Position numbers and translations under genes: made by a program
Assembly (NCBI GenBank): GCA_902783235.1
Contig: CACZQG010000274.1
Location: 1 to 15,457 of the forward strand
From: an uncultured Ruminococcus sp.
Lineage (GTDB): Bacteria > Bacillota > Clostridia > Oscillospirales > Ruminococcaceae
Direction of reading: 5' to 3'
DNA: 15,457 nt
Shown: positions 1 through 6,980 of the stretch, in pieces
Layout: each line of letters starts with the position of its first letter
How positions within the stretch are numbered: the stretch's first letter is position 1
The notes under the pieces: generated by a model
Databases searched by the model: none
Seen by the model: the letters and a program-made list of their open reading frames with translations, nothing else
What the model was told of the DNA's origin: nothing

Positions 1-55
1 AACCCCCTTAGTGTTTTACACTATTGTTTTTATAGCATATCTACTCTAAGGGGAT
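1..55 (-). terminator. candidate pheT terminator hairpin
   Basis: An 11-pair stem (one G-U on the minus strand) joins positions about 1-11 and 45-55, with CCCCTTAG facing CTAAGGGG. A smaller AGTG/CACT hairpin sits inside the loop. It lies just past the pheT stop on the minus strand. The bases that would form the T-tract lie beyond the window edge, so termination cannot be confirmed; the stem could also serve a plus-strand gene to the left. Confidence 0.45.
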
Positions 56-93
56 TATATAATTCAAGCTGCTTTCATTATTTCTATTTGTAT

Positions 94-2490
94 TTACATA
101 CGCAATTCAGCACCGATATTTTTAAGTTCTTTTAAGACTTTTTTCATAACGGAATCTGCTTGTTCATCGGTAAGAGTTCCGTCATGAGAGCGCATACTGA
201 TAGAATAGGAAATGCTTTTTTTACCGTCTTCGATCTGCTTGCCCTTGTAAACATCAAATAGAGTTACTTTTTCAAGCAGCTTTCCGGCAGCCTTTTTAAT
301 AGCTTTTTCAATATCTGCTGCCGGGAGGACATCATCACACAAAAGACTAAGATCTCTTGTTGTTGCAGGAAACTTAGGAAGCGGTTTGTAGTTGATTTCT
401 TTTTCAGAAAGCACCAGCATTTCAGGAACATTGAATTTTGCTGCATACACTTTAACATCTATTCCATAGTTTTCAGCAGCATCAGGGTGAAGCTCACCGA
501 TTATTCCAATTGCTTTGCCATCCTTGAGTATTACAGCACTTCTGCCCGGATGGAATGCGGATTTTTCATCAAAGGCATCACTATCCTTTGCTCTGATGTA
601 CTCAACGTCTTTTATACGGAGTATATCCATCAATTTGTCGGCAATGCCCTTTAAATCATAAAAGTCAACATTACCGCCGTACATACCTATAGAAAGTCTC
701 ATAGGCTCCAATGGAAGTTTATCCGGCTGTGTTGGAATATACTCTTTGCCAAGTTCAAACAGCTTCACTGATTCATTTCTGTTACTGTAATTCTTGGAAA
801 GAATCTCCAGCATTGAGGGGAGGAGAGTGGTTCTCATTACACTTGTATCCTCACCAAGTGGATTAGTGATGGTTTCGGTCTTACGAAGCTCACTATTTTC
901 CGGAAGAAGTATTTTATCAAAGTATTTAGGAGAAATAAACGAAAAAGTCGATATTTCATAACAGCCAAGTGATGTCATAGCAGTTTCAATATTACGGAGG
1001 AATTTCTGCTCAGGTGTGTATTCAGCTTCTGCAACGCCCTTGAACTGTGAAGATGGGATATTGTTATAGCCATAAATTCGTGCAACTTCTTCTGCAATAT
1101 CCGCTTTGTATTCAATATCTATACGAAAACTTGGTGAAATGACTTTATTGTCTTTAACTTCAAAATCAAGAGAATTCAGATACTTTACCATATCTGCTTC
1201 TTTGATATTGGTTCCAAGGAAATTGTTTATCCAGTCAGCACTAAATTCAACTGTTTTCAGATCCCTGCTTTCAAAACAGTCTCTGTCAATTACTGTATTA
1301 ACAACTTCGCCTGCGCCCAACTGTTCAACAAGTTCAAAAGCTCTTTTAAGGCAAGTCATACTAATATATGGGTCTACACCCTTTTCATATCTTGCAGAAG
1401 CATCTGAACGCAGCCCAAGCTTCTTTGAAGTGCGTCTAACCTGTACGGGTTCAAAGTATGCAGACTCGAATACAACTGTAGTTGTATCCTCCATTATACC
1501 ACTGTATTCACCGCCCATGACACCTGCAACAGCAACAGGCTTTTCACTGTCAGCAATTACAAGCATTTCATTTGAAAGCTCTCTTTCTTCACCGTCAAGA
1601 GTTGTTATTTTTTCACCGTTTTCTGCATTTCTGACAATAATATGTGAATCTTTAACATTTCTTAGATCAAATGCGTGCATGGGTTGGCCATACTCCAGCA
1701 TCACGTAATTTGTGATATCCACAAAGTTGTTTATAGGTCGAACACCGCTTGCACGGAGCCTTTCTCTCATCCATCTTGGTGAGGGCTCTATCTTAACATT
1801 TTTGACGATACCGGCACAATATCTTTTACATTTTTCAGGATTGTTTATATCTACTTTCAAAATGCTGTTGATATCCTCATTAATACCTTTGAATTCCGGT
1901 TCTTTAACATTGAGATTTTTATTAAAAGTCGCTGCTGCCTCTCTTGCAAGTCCAATTACCGATAAACAGTCAGGACGATTTGAAGTTATCTCAAATTCAA
2001 CGGAGTTATCGTCAAGACCAATAGCTGAGTGTATATCCTCACCTATCTGACAGTCCTCTTCGATGACAAATACACCTTCAGGGTCAGCATAAGGAAAATC
2101 ATTTGCAGAAAGACCAAGAGTTTCCAGTCCACAGAACATACCATAGCTTTCTACTCCTCTAAGCTTGCCCTTCTTTATTTTGCCTTCGGGAAGAACTGCA
2201 CCATCCAGAGCTACAGGGACCAGATCACCTTCCTTAACATTCTTAGCGTTTGTAACTATTTGTATTGGTGCTTCTTTACCCACTTCAACCTGACAAACAA
2301 ATAATGCATCGGCGTTTTCATGAGGACCTTTTGAGAGTATTTTACCTACTACAACATTTGATATATTACTTCCTTCTGCTGTGTAACCTTCTACCTTAGA
2401 GCCACTCATTGTCATTCCATGACAAAATGCCTTTATATCTATATCACTCAGATCAACATAATCATTGACCCATTTCATTGAAAGATCCAT
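94..2490 (-). CDS. pheT: phenylalanyl-tRNA synthetase beta subunit
   Basis: This is the 798-residue beta subunit of the cytoplasmic alpha2-beta2 enzyme that charges tRNA-Phe; the usual bacterial length is about 790-805. In order, the sequence shows an N-terminal OB-fold tRNA-binding domain (about 42-150), a B3/B4 editing-type domain (about 210-390, containing RASGVRPINNFVDITNYVMLEYGQ), a B5 domain (about 405-475), the inactive synthetase-like core, and a C-terminal FDX-ACB anticodon-binding domain (about 705-798, PKFPATTRDLSLL). The B3/B4 domain is known to remove mischarged Tyr. The ATG is preceded by GGAGG at 7 bases. The gene starts 19 bases after the pheS stop, so the two are cotranscribed and share the upstream T-box control. 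No truncation or frameshift is seen. Confidence 0.97.
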   Translation of the reverse strand: MDLSMKWVNDYVDLSDIDIKAFCHGMTMSGSKVEGYTAEGSNISNVVVGKILSKGPHENADALFVCQVEVGKEAPIQIVTNAKNVKEGDLVPVALDGAVLPEGKIKKGKLRGVESYGMFCGLETLGLSANDFPYADPEGVFVIEEDCQIGEDIHSAIGLDDNSVEFEITSNRPDCLSVIGLAREAAATFNKNLNVKEPEFKGINEDINSILKVDINNPEKCKRYCAGIVKNVKIEPSPRWMRERLRASGVRPINNFVDITNYVMLEYGQPMHAFDLRNVKDSHIIVRNAENGEKITTLDGEERELSNEMLVIADSEKPVAVAGVMGGEYSGIMEDTTTVVFESAYFEPVQVRRTSKKLGLRSDASARYEKGVDPYISMTCLKRAFELVEQLGAGEVVNTVIDRDCFESRDLKTVEFSADWINNFLGTNIKEADMVKYLNSLDFEVKDNKVISPSFRIDIEYKADIAEEVARIYGYNNIPSSQFKGVAEAEYTPEQKFLRNIETAMTSLGCYEISTFSFISPKYFDKILLPENSELRKTETITNPLGEDTSVMRTTLLPSMLEILSKNYSNRNESVKLFELGKEYIPTQPDKLPLEPMRLSIGMYGGNVDFYDLKGIADKLMDILRIKDVEYIRAKDSDAFDEKSAFHPGRSAVILKDGKAIGIIGELHPDAAENYGIDVKVYAAKFNVPEMLVLSEKEINYKPLPKFPATTRDLSLLCDDVLPAADIEKAIKKAAGKLLEKVTLFDVYKGKQIEDGKKSISYSISMRSHDGTLTDEQADSVMKKVLKELKNIGAELRM

Positions 2491-2509
2491 TTTTTCTCCT
2501 CCATATCAT

Positions 2510-3529
2510 TTAAAACTGTTCCAAGAATCTAATGTCATTTTCAAAGAGGAGACGCATATCACTGATATTGTATCTTCTCATAACAATTCTTTCCAAACCA
2601 AGACCGAAAGCAAATCCTGAATATACATTGCTGTCTATTCCACATCCTTCTAAGACCTTAGGATGCACCATACCGGCACCAAGAAGCTCAATATAGCCTT
2701 CTCCCTTACATATACGGCAGCCTTCACCGTGACAATTGAAACACATAACATCTACCTCCGCACTGGGTTCGGTAAATGGGAAGTGGTGAGGACGCAGTCT
2801 TATTTTACAGTCACTGCCATAAAGCTTTTTCATCAGAGTTTCAAGAGTTCCTTTCAGATCAGCCATAGTGATACCCTTGTCTACAACAAGACCTTCTATC
2901 TGGTGAAAAAGAGGGGAGTGTGTTGCATCTACTGCATCCGAACGGTATACACATCCGGGGGAGATGATTCTGATTGGCGGCTTTTGATTTTCCATTACGT
3001 GTACTTGCACTGATGAAGTCTGAGTTCTCAGAAGAATATTGTCAGTTATATAGAAAGTATCCTGAGTGTCTCTTGCCGGATGATCAGGAGGAAGGTTGAG
3101 TGCCTCAAAGTTATAGTAATCGTATTCTACCTCAGGACCATCAGCAATTGAAAATCCCATGCCCAGAAAGATTTCTCTTATTTCATTTTCTACTATATTT
3201 AAAGGATGAAGCTTACCGGCTTCCGGCTTCTTTCCGGGAAGAGTAATATCAATAGTCTCAGCAGCCATCTGTAGCTCTTTCTCCTTTGATTTGAGAGTAC
3301 TCATCTTTGACGTGATCGCACTCTCAATGTCCTGTCTGATCTTATTGGCAAGCTGACCAATAACAGGACGTTCTTCTGAGGAAAGTTTTCCCATCTGCTT
3401 GAGAATAGCTGTAACCTCTCCCTTTTTACCAAGGAATTTTATCCTTAGCTCTTCCAGCGCTTTTATTGAATTGCTTGAATTAACTTCATTCATAGCAGCG
3501 CTTTCAATGTTTTCAAGTTGCTGTTTCAT
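2510..3529 (-). CDS. pheS: phenylalanyl-tRNA synthetase alpha subunit
   Basis: This is the 339-residue catalytic subunit of phenylalanyl-tRNA synthetase, a class II enzyme. An N-terminal coiled-coil region (about 1-90) that contacts tRNA is followed by the class II core. Visible motifs are [15 protein letters not shown] (192-206, motif 2 region), [10 protein letters not shown] (208-217) and [16 protein letters not shown] (305-320, motif 3). Four cysteines at 263, 266, 271 and 274 form a small insertion typical of Firmicutes PheS and probably bind metal. The start ATG has GAGGTG about 6 bases upstream. It is the first gene of the operon, with a T-box leader upstream and pheT downstream. Confidence 0.97.
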   Translation of the reverse strand: MKQQLENIESAAMNEVNSSNSIKALEELRIKFLGKKGEVTAILKQMGKLSSEERPVIGQLANKIRQDIESAITSKMSTLKSKEKELQMAAETIDITLPGKKPEAGKLHPLNIVENEIREIFLGMGFSIADGPEVEYDYYNFEALNLPPDHPARDTQDTFYITDNILLRTQTSSVQVHVMENQKPPIRIISPGCVYRSDAVDATHSPLFHQIEGLVVDKGITMADLKGTLETLMKKLYGSDCKIRLRPHHFPFTEPSAEVDVMCFNCHGEGCRICKGEGYIELLGAGMVHPKVLEGCGIDSNVYSGFAFGLGLERIVMRRYNISDMRLLFENDIRFLEQF

Positions 3530-3554
3530 TTTATCACCTCATAAAAAATGTACA

Positions 3555-3665
3555 GACAATACCGCTAAATGATCTTCAAGAAAACCACATAAAGTCCGGA
3601 TAACGGCTTTGCACGCTATTGTCATAAAACCAACACATCGTCTATCAAACTATGTGTGGTATTGC
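3555..3665. repeat. degenerate inverted-repeat (MITE-like) element, copy C
   Basis: The ends read ACAATACCGC on the left and GTGGTATTGC on the right, an imperfect inverted pair related to the AAGGCAATACC ends of the copies at 4319-4401 and 13558-13748. The interior shares ACGGCTTTGCACG with the minus strand of the 13558-13748 copy. It carries no plausible gene. It sits between the T-box terminator and the pheS ribosome binding site, so it is part of the pheST mRNA whenever readthrough occurs. Confidence 0.6.
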
Positions 3666-3675
3666 GAAACATAAC

Positions 3676-3704
3676 AAAAAGTCCTGCCCTGAAAGGACAA
3701 GACT
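3676..3704 (-). terminator. T-box intrinsic terminator
   Basis: Minus-strand arms AGTCTTGTCC (3695-3704) and GGGCAGGACT (3680-3689) form a 10-pair stem with two G-U pairs and a 5-base loop, followed directly by five T residues. It is the regulated terminator of the pheST leader. Confidence 0.88.
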
Positions 3705-3888
3705 ATTCTTGCTTATAAACCACCTTTACTTGAAAAGAGCAGATACTCCTTTGTCTTTAACGCAGACATACGTCAAGGCTTACAACGATAATGTTATCGG
3801 TTCGGCTTTGCCACTCGTGAGTGAATTTCGGAAGATACACAATATGAAACGCTTTCAGCCTATGACGTTTGCTCTCTGAAATATTGCA
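3676..3888 (-). promoter_or_regulatory. T-box leader of pheST (tRNA-Phe sensing)
   Basis: On the minus strand the leader begins AGAGAGC (about 3871-3877), continues with GGCTGAAAGC (3851-3860) and a candidate specifier TTC (Phe codon) at 3831-3833, followed by CGAAATTCACTC. It then has the T-box core AAAGGTGGT (3719-3727) and an intrinsic terminator. TGGT in the core can pair with an ACCA tRNA end, as expected for tRNA-Phe with discriminator A. CAAG/CTTG and AAAGG/CCTTT can form a competing antiterminator that consumes the 5' arm of the terminator. By established T-box logic, uncharged tRNA-Phe favours the antiterminator and pheST expression. The specifier is offset by one base from the usual spacing, so its exact position is less certain than the T-box identity. 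Confidence 0.88.
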
Positions 3889-3940
3889 ATTGTAACTACT
3901 TACTGTACTCAGTCATAATGTTATTATTCATACAAGTATT

Positions 3941-3969
3941 ATTATAACCTATATTGGTAAAAAAATCAA
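3941..3969 (-). promoter_or_regulatory. promoter of the pheST operon
   Basis: On the minus strand, TTGATT (3964-3969) and TATAAT (3941-3946) are separated by exactly 17 bases. The predicted transcription start at about 3934 is some 50 bases upstream of the T-box AGAGAG motif. Confidence 0.75.
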
Positions 3970-4098
3970 GAGGTTTAATAAATTTTTTTTAAGCAACAGA
4001 CATATTGCAATATACCTGATGTTTTAAGCAATGATATATTGATCCCCCAACTAAATCTTGAATTTTCTGCTTGTCTAAATACTGAACTTCTGCGTTGG
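3970..4098. other. intergenic stretch with no recognised feature
   Basis: This AT-rich stretch lies between the pheST promoter and the repeat fragments. I see no convincing coding, RNA or repeat signal in it. Confidence 0.5.
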
Positions 4099-4169
4099 AA
4101 AGGTTTGAAATACGCCAGTATTTCACCAAATTTATAATTTGGATAGAAATGAAAATGCCCTTGGGGTAC
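4099..4169. repeat. internal fragment of the inverted-repeat family, copy D
   Basis: The stretch CGCCAGTATTTCACCAAAT, then ATTTGGAT, GAAA and AATGCCCTTGGGGTACG, matches the minus strand of the element at 13558-13748 (CGCCAGTGTTTCACCAAAT, ATTTGGATCGAAA, AATGCCCTTGGGTTACG). Homology stops abruptly at about 4169, where a different palindromic repeat begins, and no terminal repeat is found at the left. Confidence 0.65.
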
Positions 4170-4217
4170 GTGATCTCCCCCGAGGGGGAGGTGTCAGCGT
4201 TAGCTGACAGAGGGGCT
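4170..4217. repeat. GC-rich double-palindrome repeat
   Basis: Two adjacent hairpins are visible: CTCCCC with GGGGAG (4175-4190), and TGTCAGC with GCTGACA around a GTTA loop (4192-4209), followed by GAGGGGC. The composition differs from the AT-rich surroundings. From memory, similar CTCCCC...GTCAGC...GCTGAC...GAGGGG repeats are dispersed in many gut Clostridia; I could not check this here. It joins the end of copy D. Confidence 0.6.
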
Positions 4218-4318
4218 GACCGACAGAACAGTATTCCTGCACCTTCCCTCCTTGAATTTCAGCATTTATTCTTCGCATAAATCTTAAAGATTTAATTGGG
4301 ACATCAATACAATGATTC
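4218..4318. other. intergenic stretch with no recognised feature
   Basis: A short AT-rich palindrome, AAATCTTAAAGATTT (about 4280-4294), is the only visible structure. No gene or RNA is supported. Confidence 0.4.
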
Positions 4319-4401
4319 TTAAGGCAATACCGCCTAAAGGTTTTGCACGCCATACGCCTACGAAAAATCTGACGTACAATCTCTGTGCGGTATTGCCTTT
4401 A
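4319..4401. repeat. short inverted-repeat (MITE-like) element, copy B
   Basis: The element is 83 bases with terminal repeats containing a perfect 13-base pair, AAGGCAATACCGC and GCGGTATTGCCTT. The interior carries TTTTGCACG and CGAAAAATCTGACG, both found in the minus strand of the 13558-13748 copy, so B is an internally deleted copy in the opposite orientation. It starts 23 bases past the histidine kinase stop and its fold may protect or end that transcript, but there is no clear T-tract. No target-site duplication is evident. Confidence 0.75.
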
Positions 4402-4423
4402 TTCTGTATAGCTTTAAATATGC

Positions 4424-6295
4424 TTATTTATTAAGTGTAACTATAAATGCTGTAATATTATTCTTATTCATAGCTCGTATAGTCCCTTTATGGCTTTCTA
4501 CTATGGTCTTGGCTATATTAAGTCCCAGACCCGATCCGCCTGTTTTGCGGTTTCGTGAGTCATCTACACGATAGAATCTGTCAAACAGCTTCTCAATGCT
4601 CTCCGAATCAATAAACTCACTGTTATTTGATATTGTCATGCAAACCGATGATGGCTTAGGCACTTTTAATGAAACCTTTACAAAGCCATTTTCTAATGAA
4701 TATTTCAAAGCATTGTCCATAAGAATATTGATCAATTGCTTGATTTTATCCTCGTCTGCATTTATACTGATGCCTTTATCAATATCTGTGAAAAGCTTTT
4801 TACCTTTTTCAAATGCGAGAGGTTCATACTGAAGACATACACTGGACAAAAGGTCACTGAGATCTATTTGACTATATATAAGTTCGATTTTATTTGAATC
4901 GTATTTGGCAATATACAAAAGACTATTTACCAGTTTTGCCATCCTGCTTGTTTCATTTTTAATGTAGTTTAACCATTTACTCTGTTCTTTAACAGTATCA
5001 TTGGGACTAGATAATACAACATCTGTGTTTGTGGAGATGACCGTCAATGGAGTTTTAAGCTCATGGGAAGCATTAGCAATAAATTCCTTTTGCTGTGTCC
5101 AGGCTCTTTCCACAGGCTTTATTGTCCAATTGGCAAGAAGTACACTTATCAGGAAAATGAGTACCAGTCCGCCGCCGCCTATAAACAAGAATATGAATAA
5201 TAGTCGGTTGATAGTGTCAATTTCCAGAGTTCTGTCAAGAAATACAATTGAATATTGCATTTTTGGCGGCTCATATCTGAACAGATATCTGTAATTCTCA
5301 TCACCCAGAGTGATCGTGCCTGTTTCATCATTATTATTGAATATCTCTATTGCAGCTTGTTTTACTGCATCATCATCCTCGGCAGAAGTACTGTTATTGT
5401 ATTTATAAACAATTTTTTCAAGCTGAGATACATCCTTGAAAGATACATAGATATACGAACGTTTAACTTTTCCTCTGAAAGGATCCATTTCCATTTTACC
5501 ATGAAGATCGTCAAGAGGCTTTCTCTGCTCATCAGTCACGATAAGGGGAGTATTCTTTGAACTGATCTTAGTGGTTACTGAAGAGGAAACAGTTGTAGAT
5601 GATGTTTTGTCTTTAATTTTAGTTGTAATAATTTCGGTAATTTTCTTGTGGATTACAGTCCTTTGATCACCGTTGTTATTATTGTTATTGTTATGAGGAC
5701 TCTCAGAATCTTCCGGCAAAGTGTGAACAGGATTATCCGGAGCAGCATTAGCTGCTTCAGCTTTGGTAGTTTGTATTTTTACAACTGTTTGGCGATCAGG
5801 GGGTGATGTGGTTTTGGGCTGGGTAGATGCTTCGTCATCGTCATAATTGTCATCATTGTCACCGTCATCACTGTTTTCCATAGGGTCATCCGGCTTATCA
5901 TTTTCTTCCATATCTGGTGGATCTCGATCATCATCCGGAATCATAGGCGGCTGCTCACGCTCCCAGGGCAGCCGATTAATTCCTCCGGTGTTTTCACGGT
6001 TTTGAAAATCATTTCGATTTGGTATATCATTTTTCAGATGCAATATGTTCGGATTATTGGTGAGCAGTAAATCAGCTGACGGATCGTTCAATCTTTCGTT
6101 ATCCTTCATAAAAGGCGGTGGTCCTCCATCATCCTCCATATGCATCTGAGACATGATCGAATCCAAAAGCTCATTGGATATTTTAACCTCTGAGCTATAC
6201 ATCATTATAAACACAGTGACAAGAATACTTATAAGTACACAGGTTAGTATACTCATATTGACAATAACGAATCTTCTTTTCAGACGTTTTATCAT
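4424..6295 (-). CDS. sensor histidine kinase with acidic extracellular region
   Basis: This 623-residue membrane kinase partners the response regulator upstream, whose stop codon it overlaps (ATGA). TM1 is at about 9-33 and TM2 at about 365-388. The roughly 330 residues between them should face outward. They include a Pro/Asp-rich part (DDDRDPPDMEEND, DDGDNDDNYDDDEA), a run of seven Asn, a Ser/Thr/Lys-rich stretch, and a more ordered part before TM2. The cytoplasmic side has HisKA with phospho-acceptor His411 (NASHELKTP) and a HATPase with N-box NILMDNALKYS and GGSGLGLNIAK. The usual DxGxG box reads ISNNSEF, lacking the expected Asp and Gly. Only a short linker, no full HAMP domain, follows TM2. 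The signal it senses cannot be read from the sequence; the acidic region might bind cations or span the wall. Confidence 0.93.
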   Translation of the reverse strand: MIKRLKRRFVIVNMSILTCVLISILVTVFIMMYSSEVKISNELLDSIMSQMHMEDDGGPPPFMKDNERLNDPSADLLLTNNPNILHLKNDIPNRNDFQNRENTGGINRLPWEREQPPMIPDDDRDPPDMEENDKPDDPMENSDDGDNDDNYDDDEASTQPKTTSPPDRQTVVKIQTTKAEAANAAPDNPVHTLPEDSESPHNNNNNNNGDQRTVIHKKITEIITTKIKDKTSSTTVSSSVTTKISSKNTPLIVTDEQRKPLDDLHGKMEMDPFRGKVKRSYIYVSFKDVSQLEKIVYKYNNSTSAEDDDAVKQAAIEIFNNNDETGTITLGDENYRYLFRYEPPKMQYSIVFLDRTLEIDTINRLLFIFLFIGGGGLVLIFLISVLLANWTIKPVERAWTQQKEFIANASHELKTPLTVISTNTDVVLSSPNDTVKEQSKWLNYIKNETSRMAKLVNSLLYIAKYDSNKIELIYSQIDLSDLLSSVCLQYEPLAFEKGKKLFTDIDKGISINADEDKIKQLINILMDNALKYSLENGFVKVSLKVPKPSSVCMTISNNSEFIDSESIEKLFDRFYRVDDSRNRKTGGSGLGLNIAKTIVESHKGTIRAMNKNNITAFIVTLNK

Positions 6296-6969
6296 TTAGG
6301 CTCCTCCAGACGATAGCCAACGCCTCTTATAGTCTTGATAGCAGCTGATGAGCCGATATGTCCAATTTTTTTACGAAGAAAGGATATGTAAACCTCAACA
6401 TTATTGTATTCGGCATCCGATTCATATCCCCAAATCTTTTCAATAAGCTTTTCCTTGCTAATAACATTGTTGGGATTACTCATGAATACTTCCATAATAC
6501 TAAATTCTTTAAGTCCAAGACGCAGTGCATTAGAATTACAGCTTAGTTCGTAGGTTTGCAGATTTAGCGTTATATCTCCGAAGGAAAGAGTATTATCATT
6601 AGAAACTATGCCATTTCTTCTTTGAAGAGAACGTATTCTTGCAAGTAATTCATCTATTGCAAAGGGCTTGGTAACATAGTCATCAGCACCGTAATCCAAT
6701 CCCTTGACCTTATCGGATATTTCATCCTTGGCTGTTAAAAGTATCACGGGACAGCTTATATTTTGTTTCCTTAAATTGTTCAGGACATCAAGACCGTTCA
6801 TTTTGGGAAGCATTATGTCAAGAATTATCAGGTCATAGATACCTGTTAGGGCATTATCAAGACCATCTTCACCATCATAACACGCATTGGCTATATATTT
6901 GTTTTTGTTTAAAATATGTACCAGTGCGTCAGCGATAGCTTCCTCATCTTCAACAACAAGTATCCTCAT
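6292..6969 (-). CDS. OmpR/PhoB-family response regulator
   Basis: This 225-residue transcription regulator has an N-terminal receiver domain with acidic pocket E7/D8, phospho-acceptor Asp51 (LIILDIMLP) and the conserved Lys in VTKPFA, followed by a winged-helix DNA-binding domain (about 127-223, ending VYISFLRKKIG...IKTIRGVGYRLEEP). It should be phosphorylated by the kinase encoded immediately downstream. GGAGG lies 4 bases before the ATG and close to the helicase stop, so translation may be coupled to the helicase. The target genes are unknown. Confidence 0.95.
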   Translation of the reverse strand: MRILVVEDEEAIADALVHILNKNKYIANACYDGEDGLDNALTGIYDLIILDIMLPKMNGLDVLNNLRKQNISCPVILLTAKDEISDKVKGLDYGADDYVTKPFAIDELLARIRSLQRRNGIVSNDNTLSFGDITLNLQTYELSCNSNALRLGLKEFSIMEVFMSNPNNVISKEKLIEKIWGYESDAEYNNVEVYISFLRKKIGHIGSSAAIKTIRGVGYRLEEPK

Positions 6970-6980
6970 AATTCCTCCAG

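Noticed and set aside
3652..3879. 75-codon plus-strand open frame
   Set aside because: It lies antisense across the pheST T-box leader, whose motifs and terminator explain the sequence. There is no convincing ribosome binding site or domain.
4095..4353. Overlapping open frames of 61 and 73 codons on opposite strands
   Set aside because: Both run through fragments of two repeat families and have no recognisable protein signature.
4319..4401. Copy B as a dedicated terminator of the kinase operon
   Set aside because: The long stem could slow RNA decay, but no T-tract follows, and the same ends occur elsewhere in the window as part of a repeat family.
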